64,000 nt of DNA from assembly GCF_014653115.1 (NCBI RefSeq), contig NZ_BNAD01000002.1, positions 62,001 to 126,000 on the forward strand. Reading direction: 5' to 3'. Origin of the DNA: Nocardioides flavus (ex Wang et al. 2016) (GTDB lineage: Bacteria > Actinomycetota > Actinomycetes > Propionibacteriales > Nocardioidaceae). How positions within the stretch are numbered: the stretch's first letter is position 1; every line of letters starts with the position of its first letter. A program made the position numbers and the translations under genes. A model generated the notes under the pieces. It was given only the letters and a program-made list of their open reading frames with translations. It was not told where the DNA came from and ran no database searches. Shown here in pieces: positions 1-11,325 of this stretch.

Positions 1-34
1 CGCCGGTCAGTGACCGACAGCCATCACCGGGGGA

Positions 35-1228
<1,194 letters not shown>

Positions 1229-1303
1229 TGGGGCTCCTCCTGATTGGTTGTTACTTGACTCGTGGGTGTGGGGTGGTGCTGGGTGCCGAGGATCCGGCAG
1301 CGA

Positions 1304-3418
<2,115 letters not shown>

Positions 3419-3504
3419 TGTTGTGTCTCAGTCCCTCGGAAGTCGGTTGGTGTGGGTGCGAGAGGCCGCACGCCGCGGATCGCGGGGCGTACGGCCTCCC
3501 GGCG

Positions 3505-3975
3505 TCACCAGCGGTAGTGGGCGAAGGCCTTGTTGGACTCGGCCATCTTGTGGGTGTCCTCGCGCTTCTTCACAGCGGCACCGAGGCCGTTGCTCGCGTC
3601 GAGGATCTCGTTCATCAGGCGCTCGGCCATGGTCTTCTCGCGACGGTCCTGGGCGTAGCCCACGAGCCAGCGCAGGGCCAGCGTGGTGGAGCGGTTGGCC
3701 TTGACCTCGACGGGCACCTGGTAGGTCGCGCCGCCGACGCGGCGGGACTTGACCTCGATGGCCGGCTTGACGTTGTCCATCGCGCGCTTGAGCGTGACGA
3801 CCGGGTCGGTGCCGGTCTTCTCGCGGCAGCCCTCGAGGGCGGTGTAGACGATGCGCTGCGCCACGGCCTTCTTGCCGTCCTGGAGGACCTTGCTGACGAG
3901 CTGGGTGACCAGCTGCGAGCCGTAGACGGGGTCGACGACGAGGGGGCGCTTGGGAGCGGGACCCTTGCGAGGCAT
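3505..3975 (-). CDS. rpsG: 30S ribosomal protein S7
   Basis: S7 is a primary assembly protein of the 30S head that binds the 3' major domain of 16S rRNA. The 156-residue length is normal, and the N-terminal [10 protein letters not shown] and C-terminal AHYRW segments are typical. The ATG at 3973-3975 overlaps the TAA stop of rpsL by one base (TAATG), so the two genes are translationally coupled within the str operon. In some bacteria S7 represses its own operon; no such site was identified here. Confidence 0.99.
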   Translation of the reverse strand: MPRKGPAPKRPLVVDPVYGSQLVTQLVSKVLQDGKKAVAQRIVYTALEGCREKTGTDPVVTLKRAMDNVKPAIEVKSRRVGGATYQVPVEVKANRSTTLALRWLVGYAQDRREKTMAERLMNEILDASNGLGAAVKKREDTHKMAESNKAFAHYRW

Positions 3976-4346
3976 TACTTCTCCTTCTTCGCGCCGTAGC
4001 GGCTGCGGGCCTGCTTGCGGTTCTTGACACCCTGGGTGTCGAGCGAGCCGCGGATGATCTTGTAGCGGACACCGGGAAGGTCCTTCACACGGCCGCCGCG
4101 CACGAGCACGATCGAGTGCTCCTGCAGGTTGTGGCCGACACCCGGGATGTAGGCGGTGACCTCGACGCCGCTGCTCAGGCGCACACGGGCGACCTTGCGC
4201 AGGGCGGAGTTCGGCTTCTTCGGGGTGGTCGTGTAGACGCGGGTGCAGACGCCTCGGCGCTGCGGGGATCCCTTCAGGGCAGGCGTCTTGTTCTTGGACA
4301 CCTTGTCCTGGCGGCCCTTGCGGACCAGCTGGTTGATGGTGGGCAC
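3975..4346 (-). CDS. rpsL: 30S ribosomal protein S12
   Basis: S12 contributes to decoding accuracy at the 30S A site and is the target of streptomycin-resistance mutations. The start is GTG at 4346 (protein begins [12 protein letters not shown]), giving the usual length of 123 residues. The upstream reading frame stays open to 4520 but does not resemble S12. The lysines commonly mutated in resistance are both wild type: K43 in TPKKPNS and K88 in GGRVKDLPG, so the ribosome should be streptomycin sensitive as far as this gene goes. It is first in the str operon, with a leader of about 170 nt. Confidence 0.98.
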   Translation of the reverse strand: MPTINQLVRKGRQDKVSKNKTPALKGSPQRRGVCTRVYTTTPKKPNSALRKVARVRLSSGVEVTAYIPGVGHNLQEHSIVLVRGGRVKDLPGVRYKIIRGSLDTQGVKNRKQARSRYGAKKEK

Positions 4347-4499
4347 CGGGTGGTTCCCTCTCTCTGTCTGCTCATCACGGTCCGACGCGGTGCCGGACTC
4401 GGGTGTCGTGCGTTGTTGCGGTGTGCCTGTGCGACTGCGGGTGGGCGGCTCCTCGACGGGCCGCCCCGTCGAACCAGCGAGGTCCGAGCATGCGCATGG

Positions 4500-4516
4500 G
4501 TCTGGACGGACCAGAC
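4500..4516 (-). repeat. Inverted repeat at the 5' end of the str operon leader
   Basis: Arms GTCTGG and CCAGAC are separated by five bases. The repeat lies just downstream of the predicted transcription start near 4520, so it would form a hairpin at the very 5' end of the rpsL mRNA. A role in mRNA stability or S12/S7 feedback is speculative. Confidence 0.45.
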
Positions 4517-4526
4517 ACAAGGATTG

Positions 4527-4555
4527 AGGCTACTCGGGGGCTGAGGCAGGGTCAA
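4527..4555 (-). promoter_or_regulatory. Promoter of the str operon (rpsL-rpsG-fusA-tuf)
   Basis: Reading the minus strand, a -35 TTGACC (4555-4550) and a -10 TAGCCT (4532-4527) are separated by exactly 17 bp, the optimal spacing for the housekeeping sigma factor. Initiation would fall near 4520, giving a leader of about 170 nt before the rpsL GTG. The -35 overlaps the stop end of the upstream MFS gene. Confidence 0.75.
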
Positions 4556-5838
4556 AATGCCGCCGGAGCCTGCTCCGCGGGCCTCTCGGCCAGCGTAGCC
4601 GCACGGGTAGAACGGGCGCGCTGCAGGCGCAGGTGGACCAGCGCGGAGAGGCCGACACCGGCGATGGTGAGCATGCCCCCGCCGAGCAGCGTCCAGCGCG
4701 CGCCGTACTCCTCACCGATCCACCCGATGATGGGCGCACCGACGGGAGTGCCACCCATGAAGATCATCAGGTAGAGCGCCATCACCCGCCCGCGCACGCC
4801 GGCGTCGGTGTGCAGCTGCATGTAGGTGTTGGCGCTGGTGATGAAGGTCAGTGCGGTGAGCCCGGTCACCGGCGCCAGCAGCGCGAACGTGAGGTAGGAC
4901 GGCATCAGCCCGGCCAGCACGACGCTGGCGCCGAACGCCAGGGCTGCCCCCACGACGAGCCGCTGGCGCACGAGCGTACGGCGGGCCGCCAGCAGGGCAC
5001 CCGTGAGCGAGCCGACCGCGAGGAAGGTGCCGAGCAGGCCGAACTCCTGCGGCCCCTTGCCGAAGACCTCGGTGGCCATCAGCGCGGAGGTGATCTGGAA
5101 GTTGAGGCCGAAGGTGCCGGCGAAGAAGACCAGGCTCAGCACGAGCAGCAGGTCGGGGCGGGCGCGGACGTAGGCGACACCTTCGCGGATCGCGCCCGGG
5201 CCGCGGTCGGCCGGGGTGGCGGCGTCGATCCGGCTCGCGTCGAGGTGGCGCAGGGACCAGATGGGGGCGGCGTACGACAGCGCGTTGAGCAGGATCACCC
5301 AGCCGGTGGCGACCGAGCCGCCGCCGAACGCGGCGATCAGCACGCCGGCGAGGCCGGGGCCGACGAGGCGCGCGGCGTTGAAGCTGGCGGAGTTGAGGCC
5401 GACCGCGTTGGTGAGGTCGACGGGGTCGACGAGCTCGGAGACGAAGGACTGGCGTGCGGGCGCGTCGAAGGCCGATGCCGAGCCGAGCAGGAAGGCCAGG
5501 ACGTAGACGTGCCACACCTGCGCCGTGCCGGTGACGGCGAGGATGCCGAGCACGGCGGCCGGCAGCGCCATGCCGAGGTTGGTCAGCTGCAGCAGCCGCT
5601 GCTTGGGCATGCGGTCGGCGACCAGCCCCGCGAACGGGGTGAGCAGCAGGAACGGCAGGAACTGCAAGCCGGTCGTGATGCCGAGCGCGGTCGCGCCGGA
5701 GCCGATCGCCAGCTCCAGGACCAGCCAGTCCTGGGCGACGCGCTGCATCCAGGTGCCGGTGTTGGACACGACGCCGCCGGCGGCGTACCGGCGGTAGTTG
5801 GGGTTCGCGAGGGAGCGGAACGTGGGACTCGTGGTGAC
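4552..5838 (-). CDS. MFS transporter (drug exporter-like)
   Basis: A major facilitator superfamily membrane protein of about 428 residues with twelve predicted hydrophobic segments and the MFS loop motif GLVADRMPKQR after helix 2. It resembles the DHA3/EntS-like exporter group, and lying directly downstream of a MarR gene suggests a regulated efflux pump; the substrate is unknown. The start is uncertain. Similarity should begin near TSPTFRSLANPNYRRY, but the codon at 5838 where a start is expected is GTC. The nearest upstream in-frame start is GTG at 5910, inside the marR gene. A GAGGAG ribosome binding site precedes 5838, so a non-standard start or a one-base change is possible. Confidence 0.85.
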   Translation of the reverse strand, partial: VTTSPTFRSLANPNYRRYAAGGVVSNTGTWMQRVAQDWLVLELAIGSGATALGITTGLQFLPFLLLTPFAGLVADRMPKQRLLQLTNLGMALPAAVLGILAVTGTAQVWHVYVLAFLLGSASAFDAPARQSFVSELVDPVDLTNAVGLNSASFNAARLVGPGLAGVLIAAFGGGSVATGWVILLNALSYAAPIWSLRHLDASRIDAATPADRGPGAIREGVAYVRARPDLLLVLSLVFFAGTFGLNFQITSALMATEVFGKGPQEFGLLGTFLAVGSLTGALLAARRTLVRQRLVVGAALAFGASVVLAGLMPSYLTFALLAPVTGLTALTFITSANTYMQLHTDAGVRGRVMALYLMIFMGGTPVGAPIIGWIGEEYGARWTLLGGGMLTIAGVGLSALVHLRLQRARSTRAATLAERPAEQAPAAF

Positions 5839-5866
5839 TCCTCGGTCGTCAGGTGGTCGGGGACGG

Positions 5867-6310
5867 TCAGTCGGCCTGCGCGAGGCGGGCCAGGATCGGT
5901 GCCGCGTCACGGAGGGCGGCGCGCTCGGCGGGCGTGAGACCGCTGAGCTGCCGGGCGAGCCAGGCGTCGCGTCGCTGGCGGTCGGCCAGGACGGCGGCGC
6001 GGCCGGCGTCGGTGAGGGAGACGACGACCTGGCGGCCGTCGGTCTCGTGGGGGCGGCGCGCGACGTAGCCATCGGCCTCGAGGCAGTTGACGGTGCGCGT
6101 CATCGACGGCGGCTGCACCCGCTCGGCGCGGGCGAGCTCGCCGACGGTCTGCTCCCCCGTCCGCGAGAGCAGGCCCAGGACGACCATCTGGCTGATGCTG
6201 AGGTCGTTGTCGGGGTGGCGCTCGGAGATCAGGCGGCGGCGCAGGCGCATGACACCGGCCCGGAGCTCGGAGGCGAGCCCGGCGTCGGTGCGGAGGTCGG
6301 CGGTCGGCAT
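5867..6310 (-). CDS. MarR-family transcriptional regulator
   Basis: A winged-helix regulator of 147 residues (153 if translation starts at the upstream ATG, 6328). MarR proteins bind palindromic DNA as dimers and usually release it when a phenolic or other small ligand binds. The wing region shows the family signature, with RAERVQPPSMTRTVNCLEADGY as the recognition helix region and HETDGRQ as the wing. The 6310 ATG is preferred because the upstream alternative lies inside an inverted repeat that looks like the operator. The MFS gene follows after about 28 bp, so the pair is probably a self-regulated efflux cassette. Confidence 0.9.
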   Translation of the reverse strand: MPTADLRTDAGLASELRAGVMRLRRRLISERHPDNDLSISQMVVLGLLSRTGEQTVGELARAERVQPPSMTRTVNCLEADGYVARRPHETDGRQVVVSLTDAGRAAVLADRQRRDAWLARQLSGLTPAERAALRDAAPILARLAQAD

Positions 6311-6314
6311 GTCA

Positions 6315-6340
6315 TTAGCATAAGTCATTACCCGTGCTAA
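6315..6340. promoter_or_regulatory. Candidate MarR operator
   Basis: Perfect half sites TTAGCA (6315-6320) and TGCTAA (6335-6340) are spaced by 14 bp immediately upstream of the preferred marR start. The local sequence is AT-rich in a very GC-rich genome. Length and position fit an autoregulatory MarR dimer site that would also control the downstream MFS gene. Confidence 0.6.
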
Positions 6341-6367
6341 CTATTCCACTGTGCGTCTGATGTCGGT

Positions 6368-6387
6368 TTCCCCGCTCGAGCGGGGAA
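6368..6387. repeat. 20-bp perfect palindrome sharing bases with the longer palindrome
   Basis: Twenty bases form a perfect palindrome centred on CTCGAG. Its right arm (GGGGAA, 6382-6387) is also part of the left arm of the longer palindrome at 6382-6435, so an RNA could form only one of the two hairpins fully at a time. Confidence 0.8.
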
Positions 6388-6435
6388 TCTGACTCCTGGA
6401 GGGCGTTGCAACGCCCTCCAGGAGTCAGACTCCCC
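6382..6435 (-). terminator. Very long hairpin after the purine permease gene, probable terminator
   Basis: Positions 6388-6429 are a 42-bp perfect palindrome, 21-bp arms with no spacer. It extends to 54 bp (6382-6435) with one mismatched pair (6387/6430). It lies 64 bp downstream of the permease stop and before the marR start. There is no T-tract on either side, so it would be an actinobacterial stem-only terminator or a DNA-level element rather than a canonical intrinsic terminator. Confidence 0.65.
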
Positions 6436-6499
6436 CCACAGGTTCGGACGTACGCCGCCCGGCCGGCAGGCGTGCGGCGGTCCTCCCGACGAGGGAGGG

Positions 6500-7987
6500 T
6501 CAGGCGAGCCAGCCGCTGATGGGCGTGTAGGCGAAGTAGACGACGAAGAGCGCGGCCACGATCCACATGAGCGGGTGGACGTCGCGCAGCTTTCCGACGA
6601 CGACCTTGATGAGCACGTACGCCACGAAGCCGGCGCCGATGCCGACCGAGATGGAGTAGGTGAACGGCATCAGCACGATCGTGAGGAAGGCCGGGATGGC
6701 CAGCTCGAGGTCGCGCCAGTCGATGTCGGAGACCTGCTGCATCATCAGGAACCCGACGAGGACGAGGGCCGGGACGGCTGCCTCGGACGGGATAGCCGCC
6801 ACCAGCGGCGTGAAGAAGGTCGCCAGCAGGAACAGCACCCCGGTCACGACCGACGCGAGTCCCGTACGGGCGCCCTCGCCGACACCGGAGGCGCTCTCGA
6901 TGTAGGAGGTGTTCGACGAGACGCCGGCCGCGCCGCCGGCGATGGCGGCGACCGAGTCGACGACGAGGATGCGCTGCGCGTGGGGAGGGGTGCCCTCCTC
7001 GTCGTTGAGGCCGGCCTCGGCGCCGATGGCCGTCATCGTGCCCATCGTGTCGAAGAAGTCGGCGAGCAGGAGGGAGAAGACGAGCAGGAGCGCGGCCAGC
7101 ACACCGGTGCCGGCGCTGCCGAACGCACCGAACAGGTCGACGCTGCCGAGGGTGTCGAAGGACGGCAGCCCCACGACGTCGCCGTCCAGCGCCGGCACGG
7201 TGAGGGACCAGCCCTTGGGGTTCTCCGCCGAGGACGCGCCGATGTTGCCGACGGCCTCGACGACGACCGCGGCGACCGTCGTGACGACGATCGAGATCAG
7301 GATCGCGCCGCGCACCCGGCGTACCCACAGGGCGATCACCAGGAGCAGCCCCAGGCAGAACACCAGCACCGGCCAGCCGCCCAGGTGGCCGTCGATGCCG
7401 AGCTGGACCGGGACGGTGGTCTGGAAGGCGTCGGGGATGCGCGTCACCGCGCGGGCGTCGACGAAGCCGATCAGCGCGATGAACAGGCCGATCCCGACCG
7501 AGATCGCGACCTTGAGCTGCTGGGGCACCGCGTGGAAGACCGCCTTGCGGAAGCCCGTGAGGACCAGCAGCAGGATGATGATGCCCTCGAGCACAACGAG
7601 CCCCATCGCCGCCTCCCAGGTGGACTGGCGCGCGATCGTGTTGGCCACGAACGCGTTGAGCCCGAGCCCGGTGGCCAGCGCGAGGGGGAAGTTCGCGAAG
7701 CCGCCCATGGCGATGGTGAGCACGCCGGCGACGAGCGCGGTGCCGGCGGCGATGGCGGGGATGCCGCTGCCGGGCTCGGCGCCGCCGCCGAGGAACGCCC
7801 CGGTCGAGTCGGGCACGAACCCGAGGATGAGCGGGTTCAGCACGATGATGTAGGCCATCGTGAGGAAGGTGACGACGCCGCCGCGGACCTCGCGGCCGAT
7901 GGTCGAACCTCGCTCGCTGATCCCGAAGTACCCGTCGATGCCGGTGGCCCGGGGCCGCTGCGCTGTGGTCTGCGTCTGGTCGCTCAC
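6500..7987 (-). CDS. NCS2-family purine permease (AzgA-like)
   Basis: A 495-residue membrane transporter of the xanthine/uracil permease superfamily, AzgA-like group, which imports adenine, guanine or hypoxanthine with protons. It begins around SDQTQTTAQRP with GTG at 7987. Recognisable features are the N-terminal DGYFGISERGSTIGREVRGG segment, helix 1 FLTMAYIIVLNP, the DFFDTMGTMTAIG motif and NTSYIESASGVGEGARTGL in the second half. About twelve to fourteen hydrophobic helices are visible. It stands alone and faces DUF2530 divergently. No purine riboswitch was seen in the 60-bp upstream gap. Confidence 0.93.
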   Translation of the reverse strand: MSDQTQTTAQRPRATGIDGYFGISERGSTIGREVRGGVVTFLTMAYIIVLNPLILGFVPDSTGAFLGGGAEPGSGIPAIAAGTALVAGVLTIAMGGFANFPLALATGLGLNAFVANTIARQSTWEAAMGLVVLEGIIILLLVLTGFRKAVFHAVPQQLKVAISVGIGLFIALIGFVDARAVTRIPDAFQTTVPVQLGIDGHLGGWPVLVFCLGLLLVIALWVRRVRGAILISIVVTTVAAVVVEAVGNIGASSAENPKGWSLTVPALDGDVVGLPSFDTLGSVDLFGAFGSAGTGVLAALLLVFSLLLADFFDTMGTMTAIGAEAGLNDEEGTPPHAQRILVVDSVAAIAGGAAGVSSNTSYIESASGVGEGARTGLASVVTGVLFLLATFFTPLVAAIPSEAAVPALVLVGFLMMQQVSDIDWRDLELAIPAFLTIVLMPFTYSISVGIGAGFVAYVLIKVVVGKLRDVHPLMWIVAALFVVYFAYTPISGWLA

Positions 7988-8042
7988 GGGACCGCAGTGT
8001 GGCACGTCCGCGCCGCACGCGCTTCCCCTCGGTGGGCGCGTG

Positions 8043-8048
8043 TAGCGT
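8043..8048 (+). promoter_or_regulatory. -10 element (TAGCGT) of the DUF2530 gene
   Basis: TAGCGT lies seven bases before GTG 8056, the spacing expected if transcription starts at the start codon itself (leaderless mRNA). Confidence 0.5.
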
Positions 8049-8055
8049 GACGGCC

Positions 8056-8340
8056 GTGGACCTGGGCGACGAGCAGCCGACACAGCACGAGATCGGCAGG
8101 CGCACCTACGTCGTCGCGCCGGTCGAGCCGCTGGACGTCGACGGCGTACGGACCACCGAGGTCGGCACGGCGCTGTGGCTGCTGGGGTTCCTCGGGCTGC
8201 TGCCGTTCTGGGGCACGCTCCAGGAGAGCGGGCGCACGTGGTGGCTGTGGACCTGCCTGGCCGGCTTCGGCCTGGGCCTGTGCGGCCTCGAGTACTGCCG
8301 ACGCCGGCGCAAGGAGCGAGCGCAGCAGGCCGCCCGATGA
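8056..8340 (+). CDS. DUF2530 small membrane protein
   Basis: A 94-residue protein of the actinobacterial DUF2530 family, function unknown. The conserved PLDVDGVRTTEVGTALW stretch is followed by two hydrophobic helices, with GRTWWLWTCLAGFGLGL between and within them, and a basic tail LEYCRRRRKE. The start is either GTG 8047 or GTG 8056; 8056 is preferred because the -10 TAGCGT is seven bases away and there is no ribosome binding site. The stop overlaps the ATG of the methyltransferase gene (ATGA), so the two are coupled. Confidence 0.85.
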   Translation: MDLGDEQPTQHEIGRRTYVVAPVEPLDVDGVRTTEVGTALWLLGFLGLLPFWGTLQESGRTWWLWTCLAGFGLGLCGLEYCRRRRKERAQQAAR

Positions 8341-8987
8341 GCCTGCCCCCGACCCGCTGGGAGCTGGCGGGCGAGGACAACCGTGGCTACGGCCAGAAGT
8401 TCGCCCTGCTGGTGGAGCAGGGCGCGGACGTCGACGGCGAGGCTCGCCTGGCCGACGTCCTCGTGGGGCGCCGCGCGTGCATCCTCGACGTCGGGTCCGG
8501 CATGGGCCGCGTCGCGTCAGCTCTCCGCGCGCGCGGGCACCGGGTGACGGCGATCGAGCCGGACGCGGCGCTGGTCGCGCAGAGCCGGCGCACCTACCCC
8601 GACCTCGAGGTCGTGCACACCGACGTCCTCGCCGCGGACCTGTCCGCCCTCCAGGGACAGGTGGACCTGGTCGTCCTGGTCGGCAACGTGATGGTCTTCC
8701 TCGCCCCGGGGACCGAGCGCGACGTGCTGAGGCGCGTGCGCGACGTCCTCGCCCCGACCGGACGGGTGCTCATCGGCTTCCACCCGGTCGACGGTCCGGC
8801 GACGGCGCGCGCCTACAGCCCCGAGGAGTTCCTCGAGGACGTCGCCGCCAGCGGTCTGCGAGCGGACCTGCGCGCCGGCTCGTACGAGCTGCACCCGCCG
8901 GCAGACGACTACGCCGTGTGGGTGCTGTCGCGCGACGACGCGCCGCGCGCGGTCACGTCGTCCGGCCATCCCCTGACCGCCGGCTGA
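8337..8987 (+). CDS. Class I SAM-dependent methyltransferase
   Basis: A 216-residue Rossmann-fold methyltransferase. Motif I is ILDVGSGMGRVASAL, the acidic residue of motif II is in VTAIEPDAAL, and motif IV is DLVVLVGNVMVFL. The substrate cannot be read from the sequence. It is coupled to DUF2530 by a 4-nt overlap and converges with DUF3027, the two stops being only 4 bp apart. Confidence 0.88.
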   Translation: MSLPPTRWELAGEDNRGYGQKFALLVEQGADVDGEARLADVLVGRRACILDVGSGMGRVASALRARGHRVTAIEPDAALVAQSRRTYPDLEVVHTDVLAADLSALQGQVDLVVLVGNVMVFLAPGTERDVLRRVRDVLAPTGRVLIGFHPVDGPATARAYSPEEFLEDVAASGLRADLRAGSYELHPPADDYAVWVLSRDDAPRAVTSSGHPLTAG

Positions 8988-8991
8988 ACCG

Positions 8992-9786
8992 TCAGACGGG
9001 CTCGTACTCGTCGTCGGTCAGCGTGTCGAAGACGTGGTCGGGCATCGGCAGCGGCTGCTGCTTGCGGGCGAGCTTCACCTCGGAGTGCGCGCCGCAGCCG
9101 TGGTCGAACGTCACCACCCGGCCGTCGTCGTTGGCGTTGCCGTTGGCGCAGACGCCGAAGCGCTCGCCGAGTGAGCCGTTGATGCGCACCAGGAAGCCGC
9201 ACGACCAGCAGCTGTCCGGGGCGCTCTTGGCCAGCGGCGCCTCGGGCCCACCGGGCCCGGCGTACCAGCGCTCGGCCGCCATGTCGATGCCCTCGCGCGA
9301 CAAGGTGCGGACGCGACCGAGACCGAGGTCCTCGGCGACCCGGCGCACCTGCGCACGGGCGTCGCCGTCCATCGGCGGGTCGAGCGGGTCGTCGCCGACG
9401 AGGTAGGTCGGGACGAGCCGTACGTCCTCGTCCTCGACCGGCAGCAGGTCGCCGGGCGACAGGTCGCCGGGCTGCAGCCGCTCCTTGTAGGGCACCCAGG
9501 CGGGCGCCACGATCGCCTCGTCGCCGGGCAGCAGGACGACCTCGTTGACCGTCAGGTCCTTGCCGCGCTTGGCGCGGGTCATCGTCACCGACCAGTACCA
9601 CCCGGGGTAGCCCGCGCGCAGACAGGCGAAGTGGTGGGTGACCACGCGCTCGCCCTCGGCGCGCACGCCGAGGTGGTCGCCCACGTCGCCGGGCTCGGCG
9701 ACCTCGAGGGCGACGGTGCGAGCGAGGTCCACGGCCTTGGCGAGGGTCGCGTCCGGCTTGCCGGCACGGGTCGGGAGAGCGATCAC
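8992..9786 (-). CDS. DUF3027 domain protein
   Basis: A 264-residue member of DUF3027, an actinobacteria-specific family of unknown function. Conserved features are the DAxxAKAVDLAR N-terminus, the HHFACLRAGYPGWYWSVT segment, and two Cys pairs in the C-terminal part (SCWSCGF and VCANGNAND with a later HGCGAHSE), consistent with a metal-binding or zinc-ribbon-like region. GTG at 9786 starts VIALPTRAGK. It faces the MFS gene divergently. I recall DUF3027, MFS and cold-shock genes near each other in other actinobacteria. Confidence 0.85.
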   Translation of the reverse strand: MIALPTRAGKPDATLAKAVDLARTVALEVAEPGDVGDHLGVRAEGERVVTHHFACLRAGYPGWYWSVTMTRAKRGKDLTVNEVVLLPGDEAIVAPAWVPYKERLQPGDLSPGDLLPVEDEDVRLVPTYLVGDDPLDPPMDGDARAQVRRVAEDLGLGRVRTLSREGIDMAAERWYAGPGGPEAPLAKSAPDSCWSCGFLVRINGSLGERFGVCANGNANDDGRVVTFDHGCGAHSEVKLARKQQPLPMPDHVFDTLTDDEYEPV

Positions 9787-9867
9787 CTGCGCATCATCGC
9801 AAACGGTCGGTGGTCCTGTCCCGTCGGGACGCCGGCCGGGGCGGCGTCGGCCGCTCCGTCGGACCCG

Positions 9868-9873
9868 TAGGAC
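9868..9873 (+). promoter_or_regulatory. -10-like TAGGAC of the MFS gene
   Basis: TAGGAC precedes a run of three in-frame start codons (ATG 9877, GTG 9880, GTG 9886). GTG 9880 lies six bases after it, so a leaderless start at 9880 is possible. Confidence 0.35.
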
Positions 9874-9876
9874 AAG

Positions 9877-11298
9877 ATGGTGGCCGTGACCTCCGAGCGC
9901 CCCGAGACGACCGCGGGACCGGAGTCCGGGGTGCCGCCCAGGGGGGCCGTACGGCGCTCCCTGTCCGGCGCCGCACGCGGAGTCCGCGCCGCGGGCCGCG
10001 GGGCGCGGAAGGCGGGTCGCGGGGCCGGGACCGCCGGCCACTACGCGCTCGCGCAGGCCAGGCGGGCTGCGCGCGCCGAGGGCGCCGGGGACTCCGGCCT
10101 GTCCCGGCTCATCGAGCTGCACGCCTTCAACGCCGCGGGTGACGCCGCGGTGGCGATCTCGCTCGCCGGGACGCTCTTCTTCCAGGTCCCGACCGGCGAG
10201 GCGCGCGGGCAGGTGGCGCTGTTCCTCGGGCTCACGATGCTCCCGTTCGCGATCGTGGCCCCGCTCATCGGGCCGTTCCTCGACCGCTTCAGCCACGGGC
10301 GCCGGTGGGCCGTGGGCGCGACGATGGCGATCCGCTGCTTCCTGTGCTGGGTGCTCGCCACCGCGGTGGTGACCGAGTCAGGGTGGCTGTTCCCCGCCGC
10401 CCTCGGCTGCCTGGTGGCGTCCAAGGCGTACGGCGTGACGCGCGCCGCGGCCGTGCCGCGGCTGCTGCCGCCCGACCTGACCCTGGTCAAGGCCAACGCG
10501 CGGGTGTCGCTGGCCGGCGTCGTGGGCGCCGGCGTCTCGGCCCCCCTGGCGATCCTGGCCTCGACCTTCGGCCCCGAGTGGTCGCTGCGCTACGGCTTCG
10601 TCGTGTTCGTCCTCGCCACGATCTGGGCGATCCGCCTGCCGGAGAAGGTCGACGCCAGCCAGGGCGAGGGAGAGCTGGTGCTCACAGGCTCGACGGACGC
10701 GGCGAGCACGGGCCGTCGCCCGCGCACGCGGATCCCCGGGCCGGTGGCGTTCGCCCTGCGGGCCAACTGCGGACCCCGGTGGCTGTCGGGGTTCCTGACG
10801 ATGTTCATGGCGTTCCTGCTGCGCGACAACCCCATCGGGGAGTGGCGTCCCGAGGTGCTGCTCGGCCTCGTGATCGGGGCCGCGGGGCTGGGCAACACCC
10901 TCGGCATCGCCATCGGGTCGGTGCTCAAGCGGATCAACCCCGCGGTCACCGTGGTGCTCGCGCTCGTCGCCGACGTCGCGGTCGCGCTGCTGGCCGCGCT
11001 GTTCTACGGGCTGGTGACGCTCGTGCTGCTGGGCCTGACCGCGGGCCTGGCGCAGTCGCTGGCCAAGCTGTCGCTCGACTCCACCATCCAGCGCGAGGTG
11101 CCGAGCCGGATCCAGGCGAGCGCCTTCGCCCGCTCCGACACCACGCTCCAGCTGGCGTGGGTGATCGGCGGCTTCGTCGGCATCGCGATGCCCCTCATGC
11201 CGCAGCTCGGGCTCGGCGTCGCGGCCGCGGTGCTCGGCGCCTGGGCGGCCGTCGTGCTGCTCTCCCGGCGTGGCTCGGCCGCGCCCGTGCGGACCTGA
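9877..11298 (+). CDS. MFS-type membrane protein
   Basis: A 473-residue major facilitator-like protein. The first roughly 70 residues are a basic, Arg/Ala-rich cytoplasmic extension (GAARGVRAAGRGARKAGRGA), unusual for a drug exporter but seen in the actinobacterial family that neighbours DUF3027. Twelve hydrophobic segments follow from about residue 80, with the loop motif PFLDRFSHGRRW. The substrate is unknown. The start could be ATG 9877, GTG 9880 or GTG 9886. It converges with the cold-shock gene. Confidence 0.85.
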   Translation: MVAVTSERPETTAGPESGVPPRGAVRRSLSGAARGVRAAGRGARKAGRGAGTAGHYALAQARRAARAEGAGDSGLSRLIELHAFNAAGDAAVAISLAGTLFFQVPTGEARGQVALFLGLTMLPFAIVAPLIGPFLDRFSHGRRWAVGATMAIRCFLCWVLATAVVTESGWLFPAALGCLVASKAYGVTRAAAVPRLLPPDLTLVKANARVSLAGVVGAGVSAPLAILASTFGPEWSLRYGFVVFVLATIWAIRLPEKVDASQGEGELVLTGSTDAASTGRRPRTRIPGPVAFALRANCGPRWLSGFLTMFMAFLLRDNPIGEWRPEVLLGLVIGAAGLGNTLGIAIGSVLKRINPAVTVVLALVADVAVALLAALFYGLVTLVLLGLTAGLAQSLAKLSLDSTIQREVPSRIQASAFARSDTTLQLAWVIGGFVGIAMPLMPQLGLGVAAAVLGAWAAVVLLSRRGSAAPVRT

Positions 11299-11325
11299 CG
11301 GCGTACGGGTGGGCGCCGCGGTGGC

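Noticed and set aside
4..16. CGGTCA-G-TGACCG repeat after tuf as a terminator.
   Set aside because: The one-base spacer cannot form a good loop, and the region is cut by the window edge.
7988..8055. A purine riboswitch before the NCS2 permease gene.
   Set aside because: The gap is under 70 bp and shows none of the conserved purine aptamer loops.
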